Below, one piece after another: positions 38,171 to 48,678 of a DNA stretch of 64,000 bases. Both the position numbers and the translations under genes were made by a program. The notes beneath the pieces were generated by a model. It worked only from the letters and a program-made list of their open reading frames with translations, was not told the DNA's origin and did no database searches. The DNA is from Chiayiivirga sp. Lineage in GTDB: Bacteria > Pseudomonadota > Gammaproteobacteria > Xanthomonadales > Xanthomonadaceae. Numbering within the stretch: the stretch's first letter is position 1; every line of letters begins with the position of its first letter. The stretch is taken from assembly GCA_022647565.1 (NCBI GenBank), contig JALCLA010000002.1:496001-560000 (forward strand). Reading direction: 5' to 3'.

Positions 38171-39304
38171 TCAGGCGACGTGCACCACCACCTGGTTTCG
38201 TCCATTGGCCTTGGCGCGATACAGGGCCTGGTCGGCCTCGGCCAAACGCGCTTCGATCGCTCCCACACCGCTGTCGATGCCGACGCTGACGGCGCAGCGC
38301 ACCGCTCGCCCGGCAAACAGGATGCGCTCCTCGGCCCAGGCGCGACGCAGGCGCTCGGCGATCTCGCGGGTGCGCGGCAAGGACACGCCCACGAGCACCA
38401 CGGCAAACTCCTCGCCTCCGATCCGGCCCACGACATCACCGGGGCGCAGGTGTTCGCGCAACAAGGCCGCGAAGCAGCGCAGCACCTCGTCGCCGGCGGC
38501 GTGGCCGTGGACATCGTTGACCTGCTTGAAGTGGTCCAGGTCGAGCATCAGCACATGGCAGGCGCCGGGCGCCCGGTGCCGCTCCAGCATCCGTCCTGCC
38601 TGCTCGAAGAAGCCTTGCCGGTTGAGCAGACCGGTGAGGCCATCGGTCGTGGCCAGGCCACGCAGCAGGCGCTCCTGTGCCGCATGCAGCAGCACCAGCA
38701 GGGCAAAGCAGCGCAGCATGAGGATGGGCGTCGAGACCGGTGCGCCCGCGGCACTCAAGGCGTCGATCTGCCAGTTCGCAAGCCCGGCCGGATCGATCCC
38801 CACGAACAAGGCACGCACCAGCAGCACGGCGCTCGAGAGCAAGTAGACCCCGGCCACCGAGCCACGCAACAGCCAGCGATCGAGTTCGTGGGCGCGCAGC
38901 AGGGCGAGACCCGCGAACAGACAGGTGATCGCGGACAGGATCTGGTTCGTCGCCACTTGTTGCGCGTGCGGCAGCGCCGCGGCCGCGAGCCACGCCAGCA
39001 GGAAGGCCGGCGCCAGCCACTGCGTTGCCAGCCGGTGCCGCAGGCGGCAGAAGCGCAGGATGCCGATCCAGAAGGCAAGATTGCCGCCGAGAAAGCACAG
39101 CCCGGCCCACCAGAACCCGACTTCGTCCGATCCGGAAACGCCCAGCAGCCGGATGGCGTAACCGATGGCCACCAGCAGGCAGCCGACCACCCAGTGACGC
39201 AGGCCGGGCATGCCGGGATACAGCCGCACCATCAGCGCGAACACGGCCGACGTCGCCAGCATGAGCGTCGAGGTGAACAGCGCGATCGTCGGCAGGTGCA
39301 ACAT
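38171..39304 (-). CDS. Membrane-bound diguanylate cyclase
   Basis: 377 residues from ATG 39304. Six or seven hydrophobic helices span ~5-205, followed by a GGDEF domain starting TTDGLTGLLNRQGF. The active site is GGEEF, with LDLDHFKQVND (metal/GTP site) and an upstream RxxD inhibition site (RPGD, eight residues ahead). It should therefore make cyclic di-GMP and be subject to product inhibition. No PAS or other recognisable sensor; the membrane part may be the sensor. Confidence 0.93.
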   Translation of the reverse strand: MLHLPTIALFTSTLMLATSAVFALMVRLYPGMPGLRHWVVGCLLVAIGYAIRLLGVSGSDEVGFWWAGLCFLGGNLAFWIGILRFCRLRHRLATQWLAPAFLLAWLAAAALPHAQQVATNQILSAITCLFAGLALLRAHELDRWLLRGSVAGVYLLSSAVLLVRALFVGIDPAGLANWQIDALSAAGAPVSTPILMLRCFALLVLLHAAQERLLRGLATTDGLTGLLNRQGFFEQAGRMLERHRAPGACHVLMLDLDHFKQVNDVHGHAAGDEVLRCFAALLREHLRPGDVVGRIGGEEFAVVLVGVSLPRTREIAERLRRAWAEERILFAGRAVRCAVSVGIDSGVGAIEARLAEADQALYRAKANGRNQVVVHVA

Positions 39305-39441
39305 GGCGCCCCTTTGCGAGTGCGCCGAAGCACGGGCGCCCACGCTACGACGCGAGTCTAGCAGGGCACTGCGCGGCGCAGCCTTGCCTCACGGGGCGCG
39401 ACCGGCCGATGCGCTCCGGGCCCGGCACCTGCCCAGAAACG

Positions 39442-39475
39442 CCAAAACCCGCCGGATCGCTCCGGCGGGTTTTGG
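39442..39475. terminator. Perfect 15-bp stem-loop terminator after the TonB receptor gene
   Basis: CCAAAACCCGCCGGA (39442-39456), loop TCGC, then TCCGGCGGGTTTTGG (39461-39475). A GC-rich stem with a run of T on either strand, 27 bp beyond the receptor stop. It can serve both directions. Confidence 0.88.
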
Positions 39476-39501
39476 TTACTGCGTGAAACGCGGCGCTGGC
39501 C

Positions 39502-42336
39502 TCAGAACTTGACCTCGGCGCGGACATACATGAAGCGCCCGGCCGGCAAGTCGTAGGTCGAGGCGTCATAGCCGTTGAGCGAGGCCGACAGGCTGATCGG
39601 CGGATCCTTCGCGAACACGTTGTTCACGCCGAAGGTGAACTGCGTGCCCTCGAACCACGGCGCCTTCCAGCCCAACTGCAGGTCCTGGTAGGTGGTGGAG
39701 CCGAGGCGGTTGGTGCCCGCCGCCTGGTTGGAGCACACGTCGAAGTCGACCGCGTCGCCGCACTGCTCGGTCAGGTCGCTGATGTGGCGCAAGGTCCAGC
39801 CGGCGAAGAAGTCGCCATAGGCCCAGTCCACGCCCAGGTTCGAGGTCCACTCCGGGATACCCGAGTTGTTGACCTCGATGCCGACGCCTTGCGGCTGCGC
39901 CGTGCCAAGACCGTCCACTGCCTTGTAGTCGTTGACCCAGGTGTTCTGCCAGCTGACCTTGAAGGTGCCCCAATCGGTCTGCGGCAGAGTCCAGAACGTA
40001 TCGAAATCGTAACCGTCGGTTTCGATCGCACCGAAGTTCTGCAGGCCGTTGGCGAACGAGCCGATGAAGCCGTTCGACGCGCGGGTGATGCCGTTGCAGA
40101 ACGGCGAGTTCAGGGTCGCGGTGCACAGGTTGAGCTGGGTCTGCGCATCCACCGCCTGGACCGCACCGTCGATCTCATGGCTGTAGTAGGTGAACTCGAA
40201 ATCCAGACGCTCCGACCACGCCGTGCCCGAGGCAAAGGCCGGGCTGAACACCGCGCCAAACGTGTAGCTGTCGGCTTCTTCCGGGTCGAGGTTCGGGTTG
40301 CCGCCGGTCTGCACCGAAATCTGCGAGTTCGCCTGCTCGGCGCCTGCGGGGACGCCCAGCGCGCGGCAGACTTCGGCCGGCGCGGTGGGCGGCGAGCCAT
40401 CGAGGCCGATCAGGCAGGGATCGTCGATCTGCGCGTCGAAGCGGCTGGCCGAACCGAACAGCTCACCGATGGACGGGGCGCGGAAGCCCTGGGCATAGGT
40501 ACCGCGCAGCAGGAAGCTGTCGCTGAACTGCCAGCGGAAGCCGGCCTTGCCCGTGGTTTCACCGCCGAACGTCGAATAATCCGAATAGCGCGCGGCCAGG
40601 CTCAGGTCGAGCTTGCTGTCGCCGGCCGCATAGATCGGCACGCTGAACTCGGCGTAGTACTCGTCCACGTCGTACTCGCCCGAGGTCGGCAGCGAGGGCA
40701 CGCCGTTGTACTCGCCCGCGACCGTCAGACCGTCCGGCGTGTAGGCGCCGCTCAGGCGACGATGCTCGACGCCGGTAGCGAACGCCACCGCACCGGCCGG
40801 CAGGTTGAACAGGTCGCCGGACAGGTTGGCCGAGAGCAGCTGCAGGTCGTTGCTGCTGGTGTCGCGGATGATCGGCTGGATGTAGGCCAGCATCGCCGGC
40901 GTGATCGCGCCCGGGCCACTGAAGATGTCGAGCGGCACGCAGGCCGGATCGGCCTGGCAGCCGGCGAGTGGACCGAGCGCGGTGTGGATGCGGCGGATGT
41001 TGTAGCTGCCGAGGTTGGTCTGGTCAGCCTCGTTCGAGCTGCGCGCGTAGTTCACATCCCAGAAGTAGGCGTTGTCGCCGATTTCCCAGGTGCCTTCCAG
41101 GCCGGTGCCGAAGTACCAGGTGTCCACGTCCTGGTAGAACTGGCGCGCGCCGCCTTCCACCGGGCGACGGGCCACGATGTTGATGTTGTCGGCGTTGAGG
41201 TCGAACGGGAACGGGCTGTACGGGTTGCTTGCCGAGATGACGATGTTGTCCATCCAGAAGTTGCCGTTGCCCGGGCCGAGGAAGATCGGTTCCGGCGCGG
41301 CCTGGTTGAGCGATTCGCGCTGGTTGTAGAGCACGCGCGCATAGCCCGAGACGCTGTCGCTGAAATCGAAGCGCCCCTGGCTGAACACGCCCTTGCGCTC
41401 GTTCGGGGTCAGCATCAGGTTGAACTGCGCGAAGTTGAAGCGCGTGGGCGTGCCGAACGGGATGAAATCGCCGGGGAAGTTCGGCCCGTTCGGGAAGAAC
41501 TGGCCGTTGGGCGTGGTGATGTTGCGACGGTTGCCGGTGACCGGGTCGATGAAATCGAAGCGGCCGTTGGGCGTGGCCGAGGAACCGAAGGTCAGTCCGG
41601 TTCCGGGAATCGGCACCGAAGCCGGGCCGTACTTGGTGGAGCTGATGCCGTCCTGTTCGGTGGTGCTGGCGCCGAGGAAGAAGCTGTAGTTGTCGCCGCT
41701 GCCGCCGAATGCGAGTTCACCCGACTTGGTGTCGCCGCCTTCGTCGAACTCGCCGTAGTAGACCGAGGCCGACACGCCATCGAAGCTGCGCCGCGTGATG
41801 ATGTTGACCACGCCCGCGATCGCATCCGAGCCGTAGATCGATGAAGCACCGTCTTCCAGCACCTCGATGCGCTCGATGAACGACACCGGGATGGTGTTGA
41901 GATCGGTGGAGGCCGAGACGCCCGAGGCCGAGGCCTCGTTCACCCAGCGGATGCCGTCCACCAGCACCAGCACGCGCTTGGAGCCGAGGTGACGCAGGTC
42001 GACCGTGGCCGAACCCGCGCCGACGCCCGAACCGTCCGGCGGGAAGCCGAAGTTGCCCGAGGAGTTGAACTTGGTGTTGAGCGAGGAGCCGGAGCCCGTC
42101 AACTGCTGCACGATGTCGGCGACCGAGGTCAGGCCCGACTGCGCAATGTCCTCGCGCGTGATCGTGGTGACCGGGGTCTGGCCCTCGACCTCGGCCTTCT
42201 TGATGCGCGAACCGGTGACTTCGATGCGATCCAGTTCCTGGGCCTCCTGCGCCTGCACGGCGGCCAGGGGCAACAGCGAACACAGCAACGCCGAGCGCAC
42301 GGCGACGCTCAGGCGATTTCGTCCAACAGCTTTCAT
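39502..42336 (-). CDS. TonB-dependent outer-membrane receptor
   Basis: 944 residues from ATG 42336. Signal peptide to ~29 ([16 protein letters not shown]), a short TonB-box-like segment ([11 protein letters not shown]), and a plug domain with [62 protein letters not shown] 22-strand barrel follows, ending YVRAEVKF. Imports large nutrients using proton-motive force relayed by TonB. The sequence resembles the Caulobacter/Xanthomonas group that handles glycans or peptides rather than siderophores; the substrate is not deducible. Extracellular loops hold cysteine pairs ([16 protein letters not shown]). The candidate promoter is described separately. Confidence 0.93.
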   Translation of the reverse strand: MKAVGRNRLSVAVRSALLCSLLPLAAVQAQEAQELDRIEVTGSRIKKAEVEGQTPVTTITREDIAQSGLTSVADIVQQLTGSGSSLNTKFNSSGNFGFPPDGSGVGAGSATVDLRHLGSKRVLVLVDGIRWVNEASASGVSASTDLNTIPVSFIERIEVLEDGASSIYGSDAIAGVVNIITRRSFDGVSASVYYGEFDEGGDTKSGELAFGGSGDNYSFFLGASTTEQDGISSTKYGPASVPIPGTGLTFGSSATPNGRFDFIDPVTGNRRNITTPNGQFFPNGPNFPGDFIPFGTPTRFNFAQFNLMLTPNERKGVFSQGRFDFSDSVSGYARVLYNQRESLNQAAPEPIFLGPGNGNFWMDNIVISASNPYSPFPFDLNADNINIVARRPVEGGARQFYQDVDTWYFGTGLEGTWEIGDNAYFWDVNYARSSNEADQTNLGSYNIRRIHTALGPLAGCQADPACVPLDIFSGPGAITPAMLAYIQPIIRDTSSNDLQLLSANLSGDLFNLPAGAVAFATGVEHRRLSGAYTPDGLTVAGEYNGVPSLPTSGEYDVDEYYAEFSVPIYAAGDSKLDLSLAARYSDYSTFGGETTGKAGFRWQFSDSFLLRGTYAQGFRAPSIGELFGSASRFDAQIDDPCLIGLDGSPPTAPAEVCRALGVPAGAEQANSQISVQTGGNPNLDPEEADSYTFGAVFSPAFASGTAWSERLDFEFTYYSHEIDGAVQAVDAQTQLNLCTATLNSPFCNGITRASNGFIGSFANGLQNFGAIETDGYDFDTFWTLPQTDWGTFKVSWQNTWVNDYKAVDGLGTAQPQGVGIEVNNSGIPEWTSNLGVDWAYGDFFAGWTLRHISDLTEQCGDAVDFDVCSNQAAGTNRLGSTTYQDLQLGWKAPWFEGTQFTFGVNNVFAKDPPISLSASLNGYDASTYDLPAGRFMYVRAEVKF

Positions 42337-42405
42337 GCGAATCTCCCCGAAACAAGTGAATGGACGCCCGCCTTTAGTCGATTCCATCCTGGCGGGACGC
42401 ACCCT

Positions 42406-42432
42406 TGTATAGAAACGTTAATCCGTGCGCAA
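42406..42432 (-). promoter_or_regulatory. Putative sigma-70 promoter of the TonB receptor
   Basis: Minus strand: TTGCGC (42432-42427), a 15-bp spacer, then TATACA (42411-42406). The predicted start near 42400 would leave a ~64-nt leader before ATG 42336. The spacer is slightly short. Confidence 0.4.
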
Positions 42433-42456
42433 GCGTCTTGAGTGGGGGGTGTTGAA

Positions 42457-43260
42457 TCAGGTGGGCCCGCGCAAGGCCACGGCCGTTCCGGCGGCGACCA
42501 GGAACAGGGCAAATACGCGCTTCAGCGCCCCGCCGCTGAGCCGATGCGCCAGGCGAGTGCCCCAGGGCGCCACCAGAATCGAGGCGACCGCGATCCCGGC
42601 GGCGGCGGGCAGGTAAACGTAACCGACGGATCCGGCAGGCAAACTTCCGGTCGGCGGCCCAAGGCCGATATAACCGGCGGCACTCGCCAGAGCAATGGCC
42701 ACGCCGCAGGCACTCGAGGTTCCCACGGCACGGACCGGCGCCACGCCCAGCCACACCAGCAGGGGCACGGTCAGGCTGCCGCCCCCGATGCCGACCACGG
42801 CCGAGGTGGCGCCGATGCCGACACCGGCCAGACTCAGGCCGGGTGAAGCCGGCGCCGTGCTGCGCTCTCCACCCGCGCGCGGCGTGCCGAAAGCCAGCTG
42901 CACCGCTGCGAAGTAGCAGAAGCCCGCCACCAGCCAGCGCAGGGTCTCGCCGCGCAGCGACGTGGCAACGAACGCGCCCAGCACTCCGCCCAGCAACATT
43001 CCCGGCACCAGCCAGCGCACGCTCGGCCACAGCACGCTGCCACGCCGATGATGCGCGCGCGCCGACGACAGGCCGGTGAGCACGATGCTGGCCAGCGAGG
43101 TGGCGAGCGCCACGTGCATCGCGTGTTCGGCGGGAACGCCCTGCGCCGGCAACAGCCACACCAGGCTCGCCACGATCACCAGCCCACCGCCGACGCCTAG
43201 CAAGCCGGCCAGCACGCCGGCAATGGCACCCAGCAGCAGATAGCCGAAGAAGGCACTCAT
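42457..43260 (-). CDS. TauE/SafE family membrane transporter (putative sulfite/organosulfonate exporter)
   Basis: 267 residues from ATG 43260, eight hydrophobic helices in two related halves. Both halves have the family glycine motif: GLLGVGGGLVIVASLVWL near the start and GATSAVVGIGGGSLTVPLLVWLG in the middle. TauE/SafE proteins export sulfite, sulfoacetate or related anions, but the exact solute here is unknown. Diverges from the lytic transglycosylase over 59 bp. Confidence 0.9.
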   Translation of the reverse strand: MSAFFGYLLLGAIAGVLAGLLGVGGGLVIVASLVWLLPAQGVPAEHAMHVALATSLASIVLTGLSSARAHHRRGSVLWPSVRWLVPGMLLGGVLGAFVATSLRGETLRWLVAGFCYFAAVQLAFGTPRAGGERSTAPASPGLSLAGVGIGATSAVVGIGGGSLTVPLLVWLGVAPVRAVGTSSACGVAIALASAAGYIGLGPPTGSLPAGSVGYVYLPAAAGIAVASILVAPWGTRLAHRLSGGALKRVFALFLVAAGTAVALRGPT

Positions 43261-43319
43261 GCCGCCGCGCCGCGTCGCGCGGGACGGGTGCGAAAACCGC
43301 ATCGGCTAGAATTCATCGC

Positions 43320-45296
43320 ATGCCTCTTCGTATCGTTCTCGTCGTTCTCGCCATGTCGATGGCGGCCTCAGCGTCCGCCGCCACCGCGTCCGACCCGCGT
43401 CGCGCAGCCTTCCTGCAGGCGCTCGACATTGCCGAACACGCGCCGCTGGCCGACTACGCCGCGGCTGCCAAGCCACTGGCCGACCACCCGCTCGCAGCCT
43501 ATCTCGAATACGCGCATCTGCGGCGCCGACTTGCCGACCGCAAGGCCGGCGCATCGCCGGCCGCGATCGAGCATTTCCTGCATCGACATGCCGCGTTGCC
43601 GATCGCGAACGAACTGCGTGCGACCTGGCTGTACGACCTGATCCGCCGCCGCGACTGGCCGCAATATCGCCACGCCTATGTCGAACAAAGCGACCCGACC
43701 CTGCGTTGCGCCGCGCTGCATGCGCGGCTGGCCGCCGGGCTCGACGCCGCCTTGCTCGACGACGCGCAACGGGAATGGCTGGCGGGCACGTCGCTGCCGA
43801 CGCAGTGCGATGCCGTGTTCCTCGCATTGCGCGCCGCAGGTCGCCTGACCCGCGACCTGCACTGGCAGCGGATCGACCTGGCCGCCGCCGCGAACAATCT
43901 CGGCCTAGTCCGTTTCCTGGCGCCGGCGCTGCCGGCGGCCGAACGCAAGACCGCCGAGAGCTATGCCGCGTTCCTCGCCAGTCCGTCGCAGGCGGCGACC
44001 ACGGCCTGGCCGCGCGATGCGCGCAGTCGCCGCATGGCGGTGTCGGGCCTCGGCGCGCTCGCCAAGCGCGATCCGGACGCGGCCGAAGCGCTGCTCTCCG
44101 CACTCGCCACGCCGCTGCAGTTCGATGACGCGGAACGCGGCGCAGTGTTGAACCAGATCGCGCTGTGGAGCGCAGCGTCGTACCTGCCGCAGGCCGCGCA
44201 GCGCTTCGCGCGCGTGCCTGCCGCCGCCTACGACGAACGCCTGCACGAATGGCGGGCGCGCGAAGCACTGGCGCGCGGCGACAATGCGGCAACGCGCCGC
44301 GCCATCGCCGCCATGCCGGAAGCGCAGCGCGTCGATCCGCGCTGGCGCTACATCGACGCGCGCCTGCGCGAGCCGGGCGACGCCACGGGTGCACAGGCCG
44401 AATTCGTCGTGCTCGCCAGGGAGCCGAACTACTACGGCTTTCTCGCGGCCGACCGTCTCGGCCAAGCTTACGCGCTGTGCCCGATCGCCAGCCCGGAGGC
44501 CACTGCTGCGGAATCCGTGCTCGCATCGCATCCCGCCGTTCAACGCGCCCTCGCCCTGCATGCGATCCAGCGCGAGGCCTGGGCGCGACGCGAATGGGAT
44601 GCCGCCCTGCCGGCGCTGGATGCGGCGCAACGCCGCGCCGCCGTCATGCTGGCCGATGCCCAGGGCTGGTACGACCGCGCCGTGTTCGCGCTCAATCGCG
44701 ACGACGACCTGCGCCTCTACGCCTTGCGCTTCCCATTGCCACACGCACGCGCGCTGCGCGACGAAGCGAAGAAGAACGCGCTCGATCCGGCCTGGGTCGC
44801 GGCACTGATCCGGGCCGAGAGCGCTTGGCGGGCCGACGCGCGCTCGCACGCCGATGCGCGCGGCCTGATGCAGTTGCTGCCCGGCACCGCGAAGATGGAA
44901 GCCAGGCGCCTGGGCCTGGGCTGGCGCGGCAGCGCCTCGCTCTCCGATCCGAACACCAATCTCGCGCTCGGCACGGCGCACCTGGCGCAGATGCTGGCCC
45001 GCCACGGTGGGCAACCGTATCTCGCCACTGCGGCCTACAACGCCGGCCCCGCGCCGGTGGCGCGCTGGCTCGCGCAGCGGCCACCGCAGCAAATCGATCT
45101 GTGGATCGAAACCATCCCCTACCGCGAAACCCGCGACTATGTCGTGCGTATCCTCGCCTTCAGCGCGATCTACGACTGGCGCCTGCATGGCAAGGCGGTA
45201 CCGGTGACGCGGCGCATGCGCGGCGATATCGGCAACAGCGTGAAGCGCCGCGACTTCCATTGTCCTTCCACCGAGCCTGCAGCGAGCCAGCCATGA
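43320..45296 (+). CDS. slt: Soluble lytic murein transglycosylase (Slt70 type)
   Basis: 658 residues from ATG 43320. Signal peptide ending SASAAT; ~450 residues of helical U-shaped superhelix; then the GEWL/SLT catalytic domain with Glu500 in LIRAESAWRADARSHADARGLMQLLPGTA (the Glu-Ser and GLMQLLP motifs), AAYNAGP and the PYRETRDYV signature. It cleaves peptidoglycan glycan strands to 1,6-anhydro ends in the periplasm. The stop overlaps the next gene by 4 bp (ATGA). Confidence 0.95.
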   Translation: MPLRIVLVVLAMSMAASASAATASDPRRAAFLQALDIAEHAPLADYAAAAKPLADHPLAAYLEYAHLRRRLADRKAGASPAAIEHFLHRHAALPIANELRATWLYDLIRRRDWPQYRHAYVEQSDPTLRCAALHARLAAGLDAALLDDAQREWLAGTSLPTQCDAVFLALRAAGRLTRDLHWQRIDLAAAANNLGLVRFLAPALPAAERKTAESYAAFLASPSQAATTAWPRDARSRRMAVSGLGALAKRDPDAAEALLSALATPLQFDDAERGAVLNQIALWSAASYLPQAAQRFARVPAAAYDERLHEWRAREALARGDNAATRRAIAAMPEAQRVDPRWRYIDARLREPGDATGAQAEFVVLAREPNYYGFLAADRLGQAYALCPIASPEATAAESVLASHPAVQRALALHAIQREAWARREWDAALPALDAAQRRAAVMLADAQGWYDRAVFALNRDDDLRLYALRFPLPHARALRDEAKKNALDPAWVAALIRAESAWRADARSHADARGLMQLLPGTAKMEARRLGLGWRGSASLSDPNTNLALGTAHLAQMLARHGGQPYLATAAYNAGPAPVARWLAQRPPQQIDLWIETIPYRETRDYVVRILAFSAIYDWRLHGKAVPVTRRMRGDIGNSVKRRDFHCPSTEPAASQP

Positions 45297-46267
45297 CCCA
45301 GCGCCTCGAATCCCACCGGACCGAAGCCCCAAGGCAAATCGTGGTGCTGGGCGGCACCGGTTTCGTCGGTCGCCACCTGGTGCCGCGCCTGTGCGCGCTC
45401 GGCCATCGCGTCACCGTGCTGAGCCGCAACCGCTCGGCGCAACGCGAACTCTTCGTCCTGCCCGGTGCGCGGGTCGAGACCTGTGATGTGTACTCGCAGA
45501 CCGAACTGGCGCGCCGACTCAAGGGCAGCGACGTGGCCATCAACCTGGTCGGCATCCTGAACGAAGGCGGGCGCGATGGGCGCGGCTTCCAGCGTGCACA
45601 CGTGCAGCTCACCCAGGGGCTGATCTCGGCCTGCGGCGTGGCGGGCGTTCCGCGCCTCGTGCAGATGAGCGCACTGAATGCCGGGCGCGGGCGCAGCCAC
45701 TATCTTCGGACGCGCGGCGATACCGACACGGCAGTGCGCGCCTCGGCGCTGGCCTGGACAATCTTCCAGCCCTCGGTGATCTTCGGGCGCGGCGACGGGC
45801 TGTTCGCACGCTTCCACGCGCTGTTGAAGCTGACCCCGGTCTTGCCGCTGGCCCGCGCCGGCGCGAAGTTCGCCCCGGTCTACGTGGGCGACGTGGTGGA
45901 GGCTTTCGTCCAGGCCTTGGGCGATCCAGTCACGCACGGGCAGACTTACGAGATCTACGGCCCGCAGGTGTTGTCCCTGGCCGAAATCGTGCGCTATACC
46001 GCGCGCCACGCCGGGCTGCGCCGCCACGTGCTGGCACTGCCCGACGCGCTCGGCCGGATGCAGGCGCTGGCGATGGATTTCGTGCCGGGCAAGCCGTTCT
46101 CCAGCGACAATTTCCTGTCACTGCTCACCGATTCGGTCGGCGGCATCGATGGCCTGTACCGGCTCGGGATCGAGAAGACCACGATCGATGCGATCGTCCC
46201 ATCCTTGTTGCGTCCGAGCGGAAAGCAGGAGCAACTCGACCGCTACCGCGCCGGCCGCATCGCGTAG
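45293..46267 (+). CDS. NAD(P)-binding complex I NDUFA9-like protein (atypical SDR)
   Basis: 324 residues from ATG 45293. Rossmann start IVVLGGTGFVGRHLVPRL (GxxGxxG), then VAINLVGIL, LVQMSALNA, YLRTRGDTDTAVRAS and FQPSVIFGRGD, typical of atypical short-chain dehydrogenases of the NDUFA9/YfcH/complex-I 40-kDa group, which lack the full Tyr-x3-Lys catalytic pair. The bacterial role is uncertain. Translation is coupled to slt. Confidence 0.88.
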   Translation: MTQRLESHRTEAPRQIVVLGGTGFVGRHLVPRLCALGHRVTVLSRNRSAQRELFVLPGARVETCDVYSQTELARRLKGSDVAINLVGILNEGGRDGRGFQRAHVQLTQGLISACGVAGVPRLVQMSALNAGRGRSHYLRTRGDTDTAVRASALAWTIFQPSVIFGRGDGLFARFHALLKLTPVLPLARAGAKFAPVYVGDVVEAFVQALGDPVTHGQTYEIYGPQVLSLAEIVRYTARHAGLRRHVLALPDALGRMQALAMDFVPGKPFSSDNFLSLLTDSVGGIDGLYRLGIEKTTIDAIVPSLLRPSGKQEQLDRYRAGRIA

Positions 46268-46300
46268 GCGCGAAGCGCGACGTGGCCCGCGTCGCCGCTT

Positions 46301-46726
46301 TCAGCGCCCCACCACCTGCGCCTTCATCCCGCCCAGCGCCGCGAGCAGTTGATCCTGCGCGTGCTGTGGCACCCGGTGCTCGTTCATCGCCGAAACCAGA
46401 TCCTCCACGAAGGCAGCGAACTGGGCCTCGCTGATGTTGAGGCCGGTATGCACGTCTTCCATGGTGCGCCCGGTGTAACGGCAGGGACCGCCCGTGGCCT
46501 CGCAGATCTGATCGACCAGCAAGGGGGCCAACTGGGCCGGATCGGTGGCCGTGAACAATTCGTTGATGCGCGCATCGGCCAATACCCACAACAGGGTGGA
46601 ATCGACCACTTTGGCGATGCCTGCTCGCTCACCCAGCGCGCGATAGAGGCTGTCATCGCGCTTGGGCGCGGTGGCGCAGGCCGACAGCAGCAGCGCGAGC
46701 AGGATCGGGAACAAGGAACGCGGCAT
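46301..46726 (-). CDS. Lipoprotein group 1 truncated hemoglobin
   Basis: 141 residues from ATG 46726. Lipobox LLSAC (Cys17) precedes a truncated globin ([26 protein letters not shown]). The proximal histidine is probably His93 in [12 protein letters not shown], the standard group 1 F-helix wording. Two extra cysteines ([11 protein letters not shown]) are close to the heme pocket. Truncated globins bind O2 or NO; lipid anchoring puts this one in the envelope, not the cytosol. A longer upstream frame overlaps the cca gene antisense and was trimmed. Confidence 0.88.
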   Translation of the reverse strand: MPRSLFPILLALLLSACATAPKRDDSLYRALGERAGIAKVVDSTLLWVLADARINELFTATDPAQLAPLLVDQICEATGGPCRYTGRTMEDVHTGLNISEAQFAAFVEDLVSAMNEHRVPQHAQDQLLAALGGMKAQVVGR

Positions 46727-46808
46727 GGCGGCTACTCCGAGGCGAAAGCGGTGGTCGTTGCTAAGCTGTGCCGACTCTACGCCGTTGCAGCGTGCAGGAA
46801 ACGTGGAC

Positions 46809-48035
46809 ATGCAGATTTTTCTGGTCGGTGGCGCGGTGCGGGACGGCCTGCTCGGGATCCCGCCCGGCGATCGTGATTTCGTCGTGGTCGGTGCCACGCC
46901 CGAGCAGATGGCAGCACGCGGATTCCGCCCGGTGGGCAAGGACTTCCCGGTGTTCCTGCACCCCGAAACCGGCGAGGAGCACGCGCTGGCACGCACCGAG
47001 CGCAAGTCCGGGCGCGGCTACCGCGGCTTCGTGATGCATGCCGCGCCCGACGTCAGCCTGGAGCAGGATCTCGCCAGGCGCGACTTCACCATCAACGCCA
47101 TCGCGCAGGATGCGAATGGCATGCTGATCGATCCCTTCGGCGGTGCGCGCGATGTGGAGGCCCGCGTGCTGCGCCACGTGGGCGAGGCCTTCGTCGAAGA
47201 CCCGGTGCGGGTACTGCGTGCGGCGCGCTTCATGGCGCGCTTCGCCGATCTCGGCTTCCGCGTCGCGGAGGAAACCCGCGCGCTGATGCAGCGCATGGTG
47301 GACGAGGGCGAAGTCGATCACCTCGTCCCCGAGCGCGTCTGGCAGGAACTGCAACGCGCGCTGCGCAGCACGCGACCCTCGGCCTTCCTGCAGACGCTGC
47401 GTGATTGCGCTGCGCTGGCGCGCATCCTGCCGGAAGTGGATGCCCTGTACGGCGTGCCGCAGCGGGTCGAGTTCCATCCCGAGGTCGACGCCGGCATCCA
47501 CACCGGCATGGTCTGCGACATGGCGGCGCGCCTTGCGCCGGGCGACGACCTGATCGGCTTTGCCGCGCTCACGCATGACCTGGGCAAGGCCCTGACCCCG
47601 CCCGAGCAACTGCCGCGCCACCTGCAGCACGAACACGCGGGCCTGCGCCCGCTCGCCGCGCTGTGCGAACGCCTGAAACTGCCGGCCGAGCACCGGGCGC
47701 TGGCCGAACTATGCTGCCGCGAACACCTCAACGTGCATCGCTTCGACGAGCTGCGCGCCGGCACCGTGCACGAACTGATCGCGCGCGGCGACGGCTTCCG
47801 CAAGCCCGCGCGCATCGCCCAGCTCGGCCTCGTCTGCGAGGCGGACAAGCGCGGCCGCCTGGGCCTGACCGAATCGGACTACCCGCAGCGCGCCAGGCTC
47901 GATGCGGCACACCGTGCGGCCCTGGCCGTGAACGCGCGCGACCTGGACCTGGTGGGCCTGGATGGCGAAGCGATTGCGCAACGCCTGCGGCAGGCGCGGA
48001 TTGCAGCAATCGCCGCAGCTATCGGGCGGGACTGA
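46809..48035 (+). CDS. cca: CCA tRNA nucleotidyltransferase with HD domain
   Basis: 408 residues from ATG 46809 ([16 protein letters not shown]). The nucleotidyltransferase head has GGAVRD and the catalytic DRDFVVVG aspartates; [13 protein letters not shown] follows. [17 protein letters not shown] is the RNA-binding motif, and the HD phosphohydrolase domain has [14 protein letters not shown]. It adds or repairs the 3' CCA of tRNA, and the HD domain removes 2',3'-cyclic phosphates. Length equals E. coli Cca (412). Confidence 0.97.
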   Translation: MQIFLVGGAVRDGLLGIPPGDRDFVVVGATPEQMAARGFRPVGKDFPVFLHPETGEEHALARTERKSGRGYRGFVMHAAPDVSLEQDLARRDFTINAIAQDANGMLIDPFGGARDVEARVLRHVGEAFVEDPVRVLRAARFMARFADLGFRVAEETRALMQRMVDEGEVDHLVPERVWQELQRALRSTRPSAFLQTLRDCAALARILPEVDALYGVPQRVEFHPEVDAGIHTGMVCDMAARLAPGDDLIGFAALTHDLGKALTPPEQLPRHLQHEHAGLRPLAALCERLKLPAEHRALAELCCREHLNVHRFDELRAGTVHELIARGDGFRKPARIAQLGLVCEADKRGRLGLTESDYPQRARLDAAHRAALAVNARDLDLVGLDGEAIAQRLRQARIAAIAAAIGRD

Positions 48036-48540
48036 ACCAACGTTCCGCGCGCCAGACCATGTACACGTCCGAACGCGCGTAGTGCGAATCCGGCTTCGGT
48101 ACCGGCTGGTGCTCGAAGCCCACGCTCTCGTACAGGCGGATCGCCGGCGTCAGCCTGCGGTTGGTCTCCAGGAACAGGGTCGTGCCGCCACGCTGCCGGA
48201 ACACGTCGATCACACCCTCGATCAGGCGCCGCCCGATGCCCAGGCCCTGATGTGATTCGTCCACCGCCATCTTGGTCAGCTCGAACACGCCCTCGCCTTC
48301 CTGCTTGAGCGCGCAGGTGCCGACCACCGCGTCGCCGAGCAAGGCAAACAGGATCGCGCCACCGCCGGCCAGGATTTCACCCTCCGGATTCGACAGCACG
48401 CGCTCGTCGATCGCCTCCATGGTGAAGAACTTGCGCAGCCAGGCCGCGTTGAGTCGATGAAAATGCGAACGCAGCGCGGGATGGAACGGCGCGATCCGCA
48501 GCTCTGGCCTCGGGGAATCGGACGCGGCGACGGATGACAT
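48019..48540 (-). CDS. GNAT-family N-acetyltransferase
   Basis: 173 residues from ATG 48540. The acetyl-CoA pyrophosphate loop is [15 protein letters not shown], preceded by ELTKMAVD, and the C-terminal [11 protein letters not shown] is the standard GNAT end. Substrate unknown. The last 17 bp overlap the convergent cca stop. Confidence 0.88.
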   Translation of the reverse strand: MSSVAASDSPRPELRIAPFHPALRSHFHRLNAAWLRKFFTMEAIDERVLSNPEGEILAGGGAILFALLGDAVVGTCALKQEGEGVFELTKMAVDESHQGLGIGRRLIEGVIDVFRQRGGTTLFLETNRRLTPAIRLYESVGFEHQPVPKPDSHYARSDVYMVWRAERWFSPAR

Positions 48541-48678
48541 GCAAGGTCCATCGGAAGGAACGGCCCTCCGATCAGATCGCGCTTCCACCGGCTTTGCAAG
48601 CCGGCGCGCCGGCCGGATGCGCGGGAATCGCGGAATGGCCGATACTGCGACGCAGTCAGGCTGGTCGAGGCAGCGCGC

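Noticed and set aside
44165..45292. Long N-terminal extension in frame with the NDUFA9-like gene
   Set aside because: Lies entirely within slt in another frame, Arg-rich; the Rossmann fold starts right after ATG 45293.
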